64,000 nucleotides of DNA from contig NZ_FNJR01000006.1 of the NCBI RefSeq assembly GCF_900104475.1, forward strand, positions 124,001 through 188,000, in the 5' to 3' direction. How positions within the stretch are numbered: the stretch's first letter is position 1; every line of letters begins with the position of its first letter. The translations under genes and the position numbers were made by a program. Source of the DNA: Actinopolyspora xinjiangensis. GTDB taxonomy: Bacteria > Actinomycetota > Actinomycetes > Mycobacteriales > Pseudonocardiaceae. Below the pieces are notes generated by a model, which had not been told where the DNA came from, made no database searches, and saw only the letters and a program-made list of their open reading frames with translations. Shown piece after piece: positions 47,527-56,856 of the stretch.

Positions 47527-48435
47527 GTGACCAGCTCAAGCGAAACACACCGATCCGGATTCGCCTGCTTCGTGGGACGCCCGAACGCCGGCAAGTCGAC
47601 GCTGACCAACGCCCTGGTCGGCACGAAGGTGGCCATCACCTCCAGCAAGCCACAGACCACGCGGCACGCCATCCGGGGGATCGTGCACCGCCCCGACGCG
47701 CAGTTGGTCATCGTGGACACGCCGGGACTGCACCGTCCCCGCACCCTGTTGGGGGAACGGCTCAACGACCTGGTGCACGAGACCTGGTCAGAGGTCGACG
47801 TCATCGGCTTCTGCGTACCCGCCGATCAGAAGATCGGCCCGGGGGACCGCCATATCGCCGCGGAGCTCGCCAAGGTCGCCCGCCGCACCCCCGTGATCGG
47901 TGTGGTCACCAAGACCGACCTGGTGAGCAGGCAGCGCGTCGCCGAGCAACTGGTCGCGCTGCAGGAGCTCATGGAGTTCGCCGAGATAGTACCGGTATCT
48001 GCCGTGGACCGTTTCCAGGTGGACCTCCTCTCCGACCTGCTGGTGCGGCAGGTCCCGGAGGGGCCGCAGCTGTATCCGGACGGCGAGATCACCGACGAGC
48101 CGGAGGAGTCGCTGATCTCCGAACTCGTCCGCGAGGCGGCGCTGGAGGGGGTTCGCGACGAACTGCCGCATTCCCTGGCCGTGGCCATCGACGAGATGTC
48201 ACCGAGGGAGGGCTACGACAACCTGGTGGACATCTACGCCTCGCTGTACGTGGAGCGCTCCAGCCAGAAAGCGATCGTGATCGGCAGGAGTGGCGAGCGG
48301 CTCAAGGAGGTCGGCGAGACCGCCCGCCGGCACATCCAGGCGTTGCTGGGAAGCAAGATCTTCCTGGATCTGCAGGTGAAGGTGGCCAAGGAGTGGCAGC
48401 GTGATCCCAAGCAACTCCGCAAGCTGGGCTTCTAG
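47527..48435 (+). CDS. era: GTPase Era
   Basis: A 302-residue protein. GTPase motifs: GRPNAGKSTLTNAL (G1), SSKPQTTRH with the G2 Thr, DTPGLHRP (G3), TKTD (G4) and VSAVD (G5). C-terminal KH domain with GRSGERLKEVGETARRHIQ and the terminal KVAKEWQRDPKQLRKLGF. Era binds the 3' end of 16S rRNA and assists 30S maturation, together with YbeY encoded upstream. GTG 47527 gives the expected N-terminus. Confidence 0.96.
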   Translation: MTSSSETHRSGFACFVGRPNAGKSTLTNALVGTKVAITSSKPQTTRHAIRGIVHRPDAQLVIVDTPGLHRPRTLLGERLNDLVHETWSEVDVIGFCVPADQKIGPGDRHIAAELAKVARRTPVIGVVTKTDLVSRQRVAEQLVALQELMEFAEIVPVSAVDRFQVDLLSDLLVRQVPEGPQLYPDGEITDEPEESLISELVREAALEGVRDELPHSLAVAIDEMSPREGYDNLVDIYASLYVERSSQKAIVIGRSGERLKEVGETARRHIQALLGSKIFLDLQVKVAKEWQRDPKQLRKLGF

Positions 48436-48646
48436 GAGAATCCCCTGGTCCGCTCCGCCGGGAACTCCCGGCCGGGAAGCTCCTGCGGGCCCGGCGCACG
48501 GCGGGTGATTCCGTGTGGTGGAGTCCGCGGTGCCGTCGCGGGGCCCGGCAGAAGTTCGTCCTGTCGAGTCCGGGGCGGGCGGCCGTTCTGCCGGGAGTTC
48601 CAGCAGCCCTGCCACAAGTGGTTCGACAGCAGCAGGGACACATTCG

Positions 48647-49366
48647 TTGAGCGATCCGCACGATCCGCGCTCCGGGCCGCCACCGTCGTGGTACCCGGGC
48701 GGGCAGTATCCGCACCACGAGACACGACCGCCCGGCGAACAACCCGGTTCCGCCCAGTCACGGGCGGCCGGGACATGGCCGCCCCACCCGCCCGGTGCCC
48801 CCGCTCCGGGAGTCCTGGTGTACGACCCGTTCGCGCACTGGGGGGTCCGCGTGGTCGGGTACCTGATAGACGGGCTGATCGTCTTCGCGGCGTTCCTGGC
48901 GCCGGCGTTGCTGGGGGTGGTGATCGGTTCGCTCGTGATGATCGAGGGGTTCACCGCCGCGGGCGCCGCGATCATGCTCACCTTCGCGCTCCTCGGACTG
49001 CTCTGCGAGATCTCGGTCGTGATCTGGGATCTCGTCTATCTCCGGGGCACCACGGGGCAGACGGTGGGGCAGCGGATCATGAGGATCAAGACCGTCGACG
49101 AGTTCCGGGGGCGACCCATCGGCTTCGGCTACGCCCTGCTCCGCCAGCTGTGCCACGTGGTCGACGCGCTTCCCCTCTACATGGGCTTCTTCGCTCCGCT
49201 CTGGGAACCCCGGAAGCAGACCTGGGCCGACCGGATCGTGAAGACCGTGGTGGTCCACGTGGATCCGCCGACGGATGGGGTGCCGGAGGCGGGCCATTCG
49301 TGGGCCGGGCCACCGGGAACGTGGTATCGGGTACCACCCCCTGACGGTGTGCCGCCGAGACAGTGA
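48647..49366 (+). CDS. RDD-family membrane protein with proline-rich N-terminus
   Basis: A 239-residue protein. The first 60 residues are Pro/Gly/His rich and disordered. From YDPFAHWGVRVVGYLIDGLI starts an RDD domain with its conserved Arg and Asp. Further membrane segments FTAAGAAIMLTFALLGLL and ISVVIWDLVYL precede GQTVGQRIMRIKTVD and KQTWADRIVKT. The TTG start gives SDPHDPRSG, typical of actinobacterial homologs. Function unclear; some RDD proteins are ion antiporters. Convergent with a DUF4190 gene. Confidence 0.82.
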   Translation: MSDPHDPRSGPPPSWYPGGQYPHHETRPPGEQPGSAQSRAAGTWPPHPPGAPAPGVLVYDPFAHWGVRVVGYLIDGLIVFAAFLAPALLGVVIGSLVMIEGFTAAGAAIMLTFALLGLLCEISVVIWDLVYLRGTTGQTVGQRIMRIKTVDEFRGRPIGFGYALLRQLCHVVDALPLYMGFFAPLWEPRKQTWADRIVKTVVVHVDPPTDGVPEAGHSWAGPPGTWYRVPPPDGVPPRQ

Positions 49367-49447
49367 GGTCTCGGTTCCGGTGCGGAGGCCGGAACTCCTC
49401 GGGCGGGCGGCGCCGGTCGTGTCGAGGCCGTCTGTGGTGGTCCGCGT

Positions 49448-49479
49448 CGGTCCGGTGCTCGGTCCCGGGCACCGGACCG
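49448..49479. terminator. bidirectional hairpin between RDD and DUF4190 genes
   Basis: 49448-49458 pairs with 49469-49479 (11 bp, 10-nt loop), between two convergent genes. Confidence 0.65.
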
Positions 49480-49526
49480 GACGGCACACGGTGCTGCCCG
49501 CGGCGACGCGGTCCCGTCCCGCTGGC

Positions 49527-49952
49527 TCAGACGCTTCCCGCCGGAATGAGCGCGATCATGCTGATCAGCGCCATGACGTAGGCGACCAGGGCCCCAGTGA
49601 TGATCCAGCCGAGGATGAGCCCGGCCAACGTTATCCCCCAGCCCTCGTAGCGCTGGTCCTCCCGTAGCCGGTTGCGGGCCATGTGACCGGTGATCACTCC
49701 TCCGATCGCGGGCAGCACGCAGAACATCCCGGCCAGAGACAGGATCAACGAGGTGATCGCGAGTGGGTGGGTCGGGCGATACGGCACCATGTAGCCGTAC
49801 ATCGGGGCACCCTGCTGCGGCATCCCCTGTTGGGGCATCCCCTGCTGCGGCGGCGGTGGCATGTTCCGCGGGAACCCGGCGTTGCCCTGCTGGTAATCGC
49901 CCTGGTAGTGCTCCTGGTTCGCGTTCCAGGGGGTGTCATGGGAGTTGTCCAT
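49527..49952 (-). CDS. DUF4190 membrane protein
   Basis: A 141-residue protein. A Gln/Pro-rich, repetitive N-terminus (three GMPQQ/GAP units around residues 38-50) precedes two membrane helices of the DUF4190 type: HPLAITSLILSLAGMFCVLP with GGVITGHMARNRLRE, then WGITLAGLILGWIITGALVA. Role unknown. A paralog follows upstream on the same strand, with an 89-bp gap. ATG 49952 was chosen; a much longer upstream frame overlaps the paralog and was rejected. Confidence 0.78.
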   Translation of the reverse strand: MDNSHDTPWNANQEHYQGDYQQGNAGFPRNMPPPPQQGMPQQGMPQQGAPMYGYMVPYRPTHPLAITSLILSLAGMFCVLPAIGGVITGHMARNRLREDQRYEGWGITLAGLILGWIITGALVAYVMALISMIALIPAGSV

Positions 49953-50041
49953 CTCGCTGCCGAAGAGGTCCTTCCGGTGAGCACGTTCGTCCCGGACACT
50001 TGTCGTGCGCCGCGTGACCGAGGGTACGACGGGTGCGGGTG

Positions 50042-50482
50042 TCACATGCTGCCCGCGCTCATCAACGGCAGACTGAGTCCGATCACCAGCAGCACGACGA
50101 CCGCTACCACCAGCCCGAGCAGGCAGTAGCCGATCACCAGCCCGGCCGTGGCCATGCCGTCCCCGTAACTCCCGTCGCGCTGGATCTGCTTCTTGGCCAT
50201 GTGCCCGAACACCACGCCCAGAATCGCGGGTACGATTCCGAACCCCCACATGCAACTGAACGGGATGGCCGCGAGCGAGAGCACCATCGAGGCGATCGCC
50301 ATTCCGTTGTTCGGGGGATGCCCGCCGGGATACCCCGGGGCGACCGGCTGGTACTGCGGGTACTGCTGCCCGGGTTGGTAACCGGGGTAGAAGCCCCCGC
50401 CGTACGAGGACTGATAGGGCTGAGGGAACCCACCGCTGTCCGACGGCGGGTTGTGCGGTCCTGAACCGTAAGGATTGGTCAT
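50042..50482 (-). CDS. DUF4190 membrane protein, paralog
   Basis: A 146-residue protein with a Tyr/Gly/Pro/Gln-rich first 55 residues (YPGYQPGQQYPQYQP) and the two DUF4190 helices: NNGMAIASMVLSLAAIPFSC with GIVPAILGVVFGHMAKKQI, then MATAGLVIGYCLLGLVVAVV. AAGGAG lies 4-5 nt before ATG. The helix blocks align with the downstream gene (SLILSL/SMVLSL; GHMA), so the pair arose by tandem duplication. Confidence 0.8.
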   Translation of the reverse strand: MTNPYGSGPHNPPSDSGGFPQPYQSSYGGGFYPGYQPGQQYPQYQPVAPGYPGGHPPNNGMAIASMVLSLAAIPFSCMWGFGIVPAILGVVFGHMAKKQIQRDGSYGDGMATAGLVIGYCLLGLVVAVVVLLVIGLSLPLMSAGSM

Positions 50483-50762
50483 GATACTCCTTCACGCTTT
50501 CGGGTGGATCCAACCACGCTGGACGATCTCGCTGGGTGGTGCCCCGAGCCGGCCCGGTGCCGCTACGATCAGACCGGTGCGGCTCCCACCGCCAGCGCCG
50601 GGGCGCACTGCTTCGAGGTAGGACACCGCTCGTTCGGTTCCGTCCGTTTCGGAGATCACCGACCCGGTACCACGACGACACCGCCGCTCCCCTCGGGAAC
50701 TCGGGACGGGCGATGGTGCCGGATCGACCGGTACCGGTGTTCGTCGGTTCCGTTCGAATGGG

Positions 50763-51194
50763 ATGCGCTGGAGGTACCTGGTGAGCCCGATGTTGGTGCC
50801 ACGCCGGTTCGGCCCCGTCCGAACGTTGGCGGTCGCCGGTGGCCTCGCCATCACGGCGGGACTGTTGCTGATCTCACCAGTGGGGCCGCCGTGCCCGTTC
50901 AAGATGTTGGGACTGGACGGTCCCATGTGCGGCGGGACGCGCATGCTCCGGGCGCTGCTGGCGGGTGATCCGCTGCGCGCCTTGGACCTCAACGCCTTCG
51001 CGCTGGTGGTGCTGCTCCCGTTGGGGGGTTCGCTGTTCGTTGCGGGAGCGCGTTACGAGCTGGGAACAGCACGACGGCTCTGGCCTGCGGGAGCGGGGGG
51101 CGCGGTGTCCGCCTACCTGCTCGGGGGCGGACTGCTGCTGTGGACGATCCTCCGCAACATCCCGGTGCCGCCCTTCGCGGTGCTGTCCGCATGA
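50763..51194 (+). CDS. DUF2752 membrane protein
   Basis: A 143-residue protein. The family signature is CPFKMLGLDGPMCGGTRMLRALLAGD, containing the C-P-x-x and C-G-G-T-R motifs, followed by ALDLNAFALVVLLPLG. Three membrane helices are expected. Function unknown; the paired cysteines may form a redox or metal site. Divergent from the DUF4190 pair and 28 bp before recO. The 280-bp spacer upstream shows no gene. Confidence 0.82.
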   Translation: MRWRYLVSPMLVPRRFGPVRTLAVAGGLAITAGLLLISPVGPPCPFKMLGLDGPMCGGTRMLRALLAGDPLRALDLNAFALVVLLPLGGSLFVAGARYELGTARRLWPAGAGGAVSAYLLGGGLLLWTILRNIPVPPFAVLSA

Positions 51195-51222
51195 GAGAAC
51201 TCCTCGATGGGACACTCGGGAT

Positions 51223-52095
51223 GTGAGCCTGTATCGGGATGTCGGTGTCGTGCTGCGGGTGAGCAAGCTGGGTGAGGCGGACCGTATCGTCACCCTGCTG
51301 ACCCGCAGGTACGGCAAGGTGCGCGCGGTGGCCAAGGGAGTGCGCAGGACCGGTTCCAGGTTCGGCGCACGGCTCGAACCGTTCGCCCACGTGGACGTGC
51401 AGCTGCACACCGGCAGAACGCTCGACGTGGTCACCCAGGTGCAGACACTGGACGCCTTCGGCGTGGGGATCGTCGACGACTACCGCCGTTACACCACGGC
51501 CTGCGCCGCGCTGGAGACCGTCGACCGCATCGTGACGGAGGAACGAGAACCGGTACTGCGCATGTACCTGCTCACCGTGGGGGCGCTGCGGGCCTTCAGT
51601 GGACGGGTTCGCGATCCCTCGTTGGTGCTGGACTCCTTCGTGCTGCGGGCGATGGCGTTCGCCGGGTGGTCACCGGCGTTGGGGGAGTGCGCTCGCTGCG
51701 GCCTGGCCGGTCCGCACGGCACGTTCAGCGTGATCGCCGGGGGGACGGTGTGCGCCGCTTGCAGGCCCGCTGGTGCGGTGCGGCCCGCCGCCGCGACCGT
51801 GCGACTGCTCGACGCCCTGCTCAACGGTGACTGGACGACGGCGGAGGCCTCCGAGGAAGCGGCGCGGGGAGAGGGCAGCGGTCTGGTCGCGGCCCACCTG
51901 CAGTGGCACCTCGAACACCGGCTGCGTTCGCTTCCGCTGGTGGAACGCCACGAGGCGACGATCGACCGCGAGACGCGACAGCCGGAGTCCTCGAATCCCG
52001 TGCCGGAGCTCATCCGGCAGCGCGCGAGTGCTCTGGAGGAGGGGAACGGTCCCGTTTCGTCCCCCGGGCCCGTCAACACCCCGGGGCACTCGTGA
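51223..52095 (+). CDS. recO: DNA repair protein RecO
   Basis: A 290-residue protein. N-terminal OB fold: DVGVVLRVSKLGEADRIVTL, LTRRYGKVRAVAKGVRR, GARLEPFAHVDVQLHTGR. Helical middle. A zinc site C-x2-C (ECARCGLAG and CAACRPAG) lies near residues 160-185. RecO loads RecA at gaps with RecR. GTG 51223 gives SLYRDVGVVLR, the normal N-terminus. The stop overlaps the next start (GTGA). Confidence 0.95.
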   Translation: MSLYRDVGVVLRVSKLGEADRIVTLLTRRYGKVRAVAKGVRRTGSRFGARLEPFAHVDVQLHTGRTLDVVTQVQTLDAFGVGIVDDYRRYTTACAALETVDRIVTEEREPVLRMYLLTVGALRAFSGRVRDPSLVLDSFVLRAMAFAGWSPALGECARCGLAGPHGTFSVIAGGTVCAACRPAGAVRPAAATVRLLDALLNGDWTTAEASEEAARGEGSGLVAAHLQWHLEHRLRSLPLVERHEATIDRETRQPESSNPVPELIRQRASALEEGNGPVSSPGPVNTPGHS

Positions 52096-52730
52096 GAATC
52101 CGTGCCGTCCGCCTGCCGGAGGACGGCGTGGCGGTGCGCCGGATCTGCGTGGCCACGGGGGACGCCGGTGACCACTCCCGTCACATCCTGCGGGAGCCGG
52201 AGCTGATGGCCCACGTCTTCGCGGGGCCCTATCTCGCCCTGCAGCCGCGGCTGTGCTTCCTCGCGGAGAGCTCGGGGCAACCACTCGGTTACGTGGTCGC
52301 CGCACTGGACTCGGCGGAGTTCTACCACCGCTGGCAGCGGGAATGGGCTCCCGCGTTCGCGGCCGACCACCCGCTCACCGGTACCGAGGAGCACTCCACC
52401 GACGCCGACGCGCAGCTGCGGCTACTGCTGCACCGGCCACTGCGTATGCTGTTGCCGGACTCGGAGACCTATCCCTCGCACCTGCACATCAATGTCCTTT
52501 CCGGTGCTCGGCGCAGCGGGGTGGGCGCTGCGCTGTTGCGCACCCTGTTCGCCGCTCTGGAACGGGCCGGGTCTCCGGGGGTGCAGCTCGGTGTGCGTGC
52601 CACCAACGCCGCCGCGCACGCGTTCTACCGTGCGATGGGTATGACCCGACTGCCGTTGGACGACGGTCCCGCCATCCGGTTCGGCCGACCACTGGGCGGG
52701 CGGTACCGCCGCGTCCGGGAGAATGGGTGA
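52092..52730 (+). CDS. GNAT-family acetyltransferase
   Basis: A 212-residue protein. The acetyl-CoA loop is HINVLSGARRSGVGAALLRTL (variant of R/Q-x-x-G-x-G/A). GVRATNAAAHAFYRAMGMT is the C-terminal GNAT signature. The long insertion between these and the N-terminal RAVRLPEDGVAVRRIC strand resembles the acetyltransferase-like domain linked to bacterial O-GlcNAcases. Substrate unknown. It overlaps recO by 4 nt, so translation is coupled. Confidence 0.85.
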   Translation: MRIRAVRLPEDGVAVRRICVATGDAGDHSRHILREPELMAHVFAGPYLALQPRLCFLAESSGQPLGYVVAALDSAEFYHRWQREWAPAFAADHPLTGTEEHSTDADAQLRLLLHRPLRMLLPDSETYPSHLHINVLSGARRSGVGAALLRTLFAALERAGSPGVQLGVRATNAAAHAFYRAMGMTRLPLDDGPAIRFGRPLGGRYRRVRENG

Positions 52731-52775
52731 CGGTTCGGGATCGACTCGGCTCAGCGACCACGAAGGGGACCATCA

Positions 52776-53621
52776 ATGCTGCGACGCCGTGGGCGGGGAA
52801 AGGACGCGCCGGACGTACGGGCGCCCGACCCACATCCTGCCGGGGCGGAACCTCCCTCGCTTCCCCCGGAAGCGGTACCCAACCACGTCGCCGTGGTCAT
52901 GGACGGCAACGGCAGGTGGGCGAACGAACGCGGGCTGCCGCGCATCGAGGGGCACAAGCGCGGCGAGGCGGTGGTTCTGGAGCTCACGCGCGGTGCCATC
53001 CAGCTCGGGGTGCAGTGGCTGTCGTTGTACGCGTTCTCCACCGAGAACTGGAAGCGCAGCCCGGAGGAAGTCAGGTTCCTGATGGGCTTCAACCGCGACG
53101 TCATTCACCGCCGGGTGGACGAGCTCGACGAGCTCGGAGTGCGGGTGCGTTGGGCGGGCCGGCGCCCCAAGCTCTGGCGCAGCGTCGTCGACGAGCTCCG
53201 GGCGGCTGAGGAACGCACCGCGGGCAATCAGGTCATGAACCTGACGATGTGCGTCAACTACGGCGGGCGTGCCGAGATCGGCGACTCGGCGAGGGAGATA
53301 GCCCGGCTCGCCGCGGCGGGCAAGATCAATCCGGACAAGGTGGACCAGCGCACCGTGGCTCGGCACCTGTACCAGCCCCAGATGCCGGATGTGGACCTGT
53401 TCATCCGTCCGTCCGGTGAGCGGCGGACCTCCAACTTCATGCTCTGGCAGTCCGCCTACGCCGAGATGGTCTTCCAGGACACGCTGTTCCCGGATGTGGA
53501 CCGCACCCATCTGTGGGACGCCTGCGCCGCCTACGCGCGGCGTGACCGCCGTTTCGGCGGTGCCGTCGACCGGAGTGATCAGAACACGAGCTCGACCGAG
53601 CCGGAGCGGGAGCAACGTTGA
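52776..53621 (+). CDS. uppS: isoprenyl transferase (polyprenyl diphosphate synthase, UppS family)
   Basis: A 281-residue cis-prenyltransferase. Seen: [20 protein letters not shown] with the Mg-binding Asp, [28 protein letters not shown], and the C-terminal [21 protein letters not shown]. It makes the C50/C55 lipid carrier for cell-wall assembly; in actinobacteria the recO-linked copy usually makes decaprenyl diphosphate. The first 40 residues are a variable polar extension. Stop overlaps the next start (TGATG). Confidence 0.95.
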   Translation: MLRRRGRGKDAPDVRAPDPHPAGAEPPSLPPEAVPNHVAVVMDGNGRWANERGLPRIEGHKRGEAVVLELTRGAIQLGVQWLSLYAFSTENWKRSPEEVRFLMGFNRDVIHRRVDELDELGVRVRWAGRRPKLWRSVVDELRAAEERTAGNQVMNLTMCVNYGGRAEIGDSAREIARLAAAGKINPDKVDQRTVARHLYQPQMPDVDLFIRPSGERRTSNFMLWQSAYAEMVFQDTLFPDVDRTHLWDACAAYARRDRRFGGAVDRSDQNTSSTEPEREQR

Positions 53622-54079
53622 TGTCGAGGGAAGCCGCTGGTACGGCCGAGCTGCTGACGGCGGCCAAGCGCGCGTTGGAGAACTACTACGAGGTTAGGGT
53701 CGACGACGACGGCGCCCTGACCTTTCTACATTCCGGTACGCCGTGCGCCCTGCAGGCGATGCGCCTCGCGGAGGGGCTGACGGTGCTGAGCCTGACCTGC
53801 GTGGTGGCCTGGGATCTGCCGCAGGACGACCGGATCGCGCGTTGGGTGGCCGAACGGGCCGGTCAGGGCATGTTCGGCACGCCCGGGGTGGTGCGCACCG
53901 AGGGGGGCATGGACCTCACGCTGCGCTACACTTTCCCCGCCGACGGGCTCACCGAGAATCCGCTGGCGACACTGCTGATGCTGGTGGTCTCAGGCGCTTC
54001 GCAGCTCAGGGGCGAACTGGCCGAGACCTTCGGCGTCGGAGTCGGAGACGGCCCCGACGAGCCGTGTCAGCAGCCGTGA
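53621..54079 (+). CDS. YbjN-domain protein
   Basis: A 152-residue protein. Pattern of a YbjN/T3SS-chaperone-like alpha-beta fold: LLTAAKRALENYYEVRVDDD, LQAMRLAEGLTVLSLTCVVA, then LRYTFPADGLTENPLATLLM. No membrane segment or signal peptide. Such proteins bind partners in envelope stress in other bacteria; here the role is unknown. It is translationally coupled to uppS. Confidence 0.7.
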   Translation: MSREAAGTAELLTAAKRALENYYEVRVDDDGALTFLHSGTPCALQAMRLAEGLTVLSLTCVVAWDLPQDDRIARWVAERAGQGMFGTPGVVRTEGGMDLTLRYTFPADGLTENPLATLLMLVVSGASQLRGELAETFGVGVGDGPDEPCQQP

Positions 54080-54209
54080 CGGAACCGGCCCACGCGGTCT
54101 ATGGGGGTGCGTGAGGCGACACTCCTCGGTATCGCCCGGAGCCTGCCGACGTTCCCGTCTCGTGTGCCCACTCGCCGGGGCGGTGGTTCGTGTTCCGTTC
54201 CGCCGGGGC

Positions 54210-54236
54210 ACCACCGCCGCCCGAAGCGGCGGTGGT
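54210..54236. terminator. 11-bp hairpin between zur and the YbjN gene
   Basis: 54210-54220 (ACCACCGCCGC) pairs with 54226-54236 around CCGAA. It touches the zur stop codon on the minus strand and lies between convergent genes. Confidence 0.75.
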
Positions 54237-54652
54237 CAGATCACGCACTCCGAACAGGTGCCGATGATCTCCACCGTGTGGTGCACCTCGGAGAAACCGT
54301 GTTCGGTGGCGATCCGCTCCGCCCAGTCCTCCACCGGGGGATCGGCCACCTCGACCGTCCTGCCGCAGTGTCTGCAGACCAGGTGGTGGTGGTGATCGGT
54401 GGAGCACTTCCGGTAGACGGCCTCGCCGGAGTCGCTGCGCAGCACGTCTATCTCGCCCGCGTCGGCCAGCGACTGCAGGGTGCGGTAGACGGTCGTGAGC
54501 CCGATGCCCTCCCCGCGGCTCCGCAGCTGTTCGTGCAGTTCCTGCGCCGAGCGGAAATCGTCGATCTCGCTGAGCAGACGCGACACCGCGGCCCGTTGCT
54601 TGGTGGCCCGAAGCCCCGGGATCGCGGTCGAGGAACGCTCGCTGGAGGTCAC
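54236..54652 (-). CDS. zur: zinc uptake regulator Zur (Fur family)
   Basis: A 138-residue Fur-family repressor. Winged helix: ATKQRAAVSRLLSEIDDFRS and GIGLTTVYRTLQSLADAGEI. Metal ligands: HHHHLVCRHCGRT and the C-terminal IGTCSECVI, giving the structural CxxC...CxxC zinc site. It represses zinc uptake when zinc is replete. The upstream arsR gene on the same strand and the divergent glyS copy the M. tuberculosis Rv2358-furB/zur locus. Confidence 0.93.
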   Translation of the reverse strand: MTSSERSSTAIPGLRATKQRAAVSRLLSEIDDFRSAQELHEQLRSRGEGIGLTTVYRTLQSLADAGEIDVLRSDSGEAVYRKCSTDHHHHLVCRHCGRTVEVADPPVEDWAERIATEHGFSEVHHTVEIIGTCSECVI

Positions 54653-54682
54653 GCTTTCTCCGTCTTCTGCTCGGTTGTGTGC

Positions 54683-55066
54683 CTAGGTCGCTTGTGCCGC
54701 GTCCCCAGTGGGGGTGGTCTCCTCCTCCGAACCTTCCTCCGCGTGGGCCACGGCGTCCACGACTATGTGCGCCAGGTGATCGTCGACCAGTCGGTAGACC
54801 ACCTCGCGCCCGTTGCGGTGCCCGGATACCACACCTGCGGTTTTCAGTACCCGGAGGTGCTGGCTGATCAGCGGTTGGGCCACCCCGAGCGCGTCGACGA
54901 GCTCGTGCACACAGCGTTCCCCGGCCCGTAGCTGCAGCACGATGGCGATCCGCACCGGGGCGGCCAGGGCGCGCAGCAGCTCGCCCGCCTCGGCGAGGGT
55001 GCCCGGGTCACAGGCGGGTACCAAGGCCGGTGCGGTTCGCTCGCCGGAGTGCTCGTCGTTGCTCAT
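54683..55066 (-). CDS. ArsR/SmtB-family metal-responsive regulator
   Basis: A 127-residue protein. Winged helix: LLRALAAPVRIAIVLQLRAG, CVHELVDALGVAQPLISQHL, RVLKTAGVVSGHRNGREVVY. C-terminal helix DHLAHIVVDAVAHAEE carries the D-x-H...H-x3-E-type alpha5 metal site of zinc-sensing SmtB proteins. It lies 30 nt before zur on the same strand. By analogy with mycobacteria it derepresses zur when zinc rises. Confidence 0.92.
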   Translation of the reverse strand: MSNDEHSGERTAPALVPACDPGTLAEAGELLRALAAPVRIAIVLQLRAGERCVHELVDALGVAQPLISQHLRVLKTAGVVSGHRNGREVVYRLVDDHLAHIVVDAVAHAEEGSEEETTPTGDAAQAT

Positions 55067-55422
55067 GAGAGATGATCAGCGGCACGACCCGTGGGGGACC
55101 GACAGCCTGCCCGTCCCGGGAACACGAGTTCACCAAGGTACACGCGGCGTCGCCTCGTGGTCGAGGAGATCCTTTCGTCGCCTTGTCGCGAGTTGGTCGT
55201 GGTACGCCCTCCATCCTACGGGCGTCGTCCACTTTCGGCTGGCGCGGCCGATACCACCGGTCCTGTCACTGCGGGGTGGGGTCGCATCGCCTCCGAAGTG
55301 GCCTCGGTACGCTGGGAAACTCACCGTCGGGAATCCGCGGGAACAGCCCGGCCGACTCGTCGCGCACCCACTGTCGACCCTCGGCCGGAGCCCGAGCAAC
55401 CAGCGAGAAGCGTGGAGTGAAC
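55067..55422. other. arsR-glyS divergent intergenic region
   Basis: 356 bp without a gene. No T-box, no clear Zur-type AT-rich palindrome. GAGAGATGATCAGC just before arsR contains TGATCA and could be part of a metal-regulator site. The glyS ribosome binding site GGAG lies at 55414-55417. Confidence 0.4.
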
Positions 55423-56808
55423 GTGCCCACCGACCAGATCGAAACGATCGTGAATCTGTGCAAGCGTCGTGGCTTCGTCTACCCGAGCGGCGAAATTTAC
55501 GGCGGTACCCGGTCGGCATGGGATTACGGGCCGCTCGGTGTGGAACTCAAGGACAACATCAAGCGCCAGTGGTGGCGCAGCGTGGTGCAGGGCAGGGACG
55601 ACGTCGTCGGTCTGGACTCCTCCGTCATCCTGCCCCGCGAGGTGTGGGAGGCCTCCGGCCACGTCCAGGAGTTCGTGGACCCGCTGGTCGAGTGCACCGC
55701 GTGCCACCACCGGCACCGTTCCGATCAGCTCGCCGAGGAGTACGCCGAGCGCACCGGCAAGGACATCGACGACAGCGACCTGTCCGACGTTCCCTGCCCG
55801 AACTGCGGCAACCGCGGCCAGTTCACCGAACCGAAGATGTTCAACGGGTTGCTCAAGACCTTCCTGGGGCCGGTGGACTCGGAGGAGGGGCTGCACTACC
55901 TGCGCCCGGAAACCGCCCAGGGCATCTTCGTCAACTTCCTGAACGTGATGACCACGGCGCGCAAGAAACCACCGTTCGGCATCGGCCAGGTGGGCAAGTC
56001 GTTCCGCAACGAGGTGACCCCCGGCAACTTCATCTTCCGCACCCGCGAGTTCGAGCAGATGGAGATGGAGTTCTTCGTCGAGCCGGGCGAGGACGAGTCC
56101 TGGCACGAGTACTGGATCTCCAACCGGACCGAGTGGTACACCGACCTCGGCATCGACCCGAACAACATCCGGCACTACGAGCACCCCAAGGAGAAGTTGT
56201 CGCACTACTCCAAGCGGACCGTCGACATCGAGTACCGCTTCGGCTTCAGCGGCAACGAGTGGGGTGAGCTGGAAGGCATCGCGAACCGGACGGACTTCGA
56301 CCTGACGACCCACTCCAACCACTCCGGGGTGGATCTGTCGTACTTCGACCAGACGAGCAATTCCCGCTACCGGCCCTACGTGATCGAGCCGGCGGCCGGA
56401 CTCGGCAGGCCGTTGATGGCCTTCCTCATCGACGCCTACCGCGAGGACGAGGCCCCCAACGCCAAGGGTGGCGTGGACAAGCGCGTGGTCCTCAAGCTCG
56501 ATCGCAGGTTGGCACCGATCAAGGTGGCGGTGCTGCCGCTGTCGCGCAACGCGGATCTCTCGCCCAAGGCCAGGGACGTCGCCGCGACGCTGCGTCGCAA
56601 CTGGAACATCGACTTCGACGACGCCGGGGCCATCGGCAGGCGGTACCGCAGGCACGACGAGATCGGGACACCGTTCTGCGTCACGGTCGACTTCGACTCG
56701 TTGTCCGACCACGCCGTGACGGTGCGCGAACGCGACACCATGGAGCAGGAGCGGGTGGCCATCGACAAACTGGAGGCCTACCTCGCGGCCCGACTGGTCG
56801 GCTGCTGA
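55423..56808 (+). CDS. glyS: glycyl-tRNA synthetase (alpha2 type)
   Basis: A 461-residue class II synthetase. Motif 1 region begins [21 protein letters not shown] zinc-binding pair CTACHHRH and [10 protein letters not shown] lies in the insertion. Motif 2 is [26 protein letters not shown], and motif 3 is [20 protein letters not shown]. The C-terminal anticodon-binding domain starts [11 protein letters not shown]. It charges tRNA-Gly. GTG 55423 was chosen with GGAG about 6 nt upstream; GTG 55417 is possible. Confidence 0.96.
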   Translation: MPTDQIETIVNLCKRRGFVYPSGEIYGGTRSAWDYGPLGVELKDNIKRQWWRSVVQGRDDVVGLDSSVILPREVWEASGHVQEFVDPLVECTACHHRHRSDQLAEEYAERTGKDIDDSDLSDVPCPNCGNRGQFTEPKMFNGLLKTFLGPVDSEEGLHYLRPETAQGIFVNFLNVMTTARKKPPFGIGQVGKSFRNEVTPGNFIFRTREFEQMEMEFFVEPGEDESWHEYWISNRTEWYTDLGIDPNNIRHYEHPKEKLSHYSKRTVDIEYRFGFSGNEWGELEGIANRTDFDLTTHSNHSGVDLSYFDQTSNSRYRPYVIEPAAGLGRPLMAFLIDAYREDEAPNAKGGVDKRVVLKLDRRLAPIKVAVLPLSRNADLSPKARDVAATLRRNWNIDFDDAGAIGRRYRRHDEIGTPFCVTVDFDSLSDHAVTVRERDTMEQERVAIDKLEAYLAARLVGC

Positions 56809-56856
56809 TCGCGGGGCCCGCGCGTCGGGGGTGGTGGATCTGCAACGATACGTGTC

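Noticed and set aside
55067-55422. T-box riboswitch before glyS
   Set aside because: No T-box sequence or specifier-loop structure visible; not expected for actinobacterial glyS.
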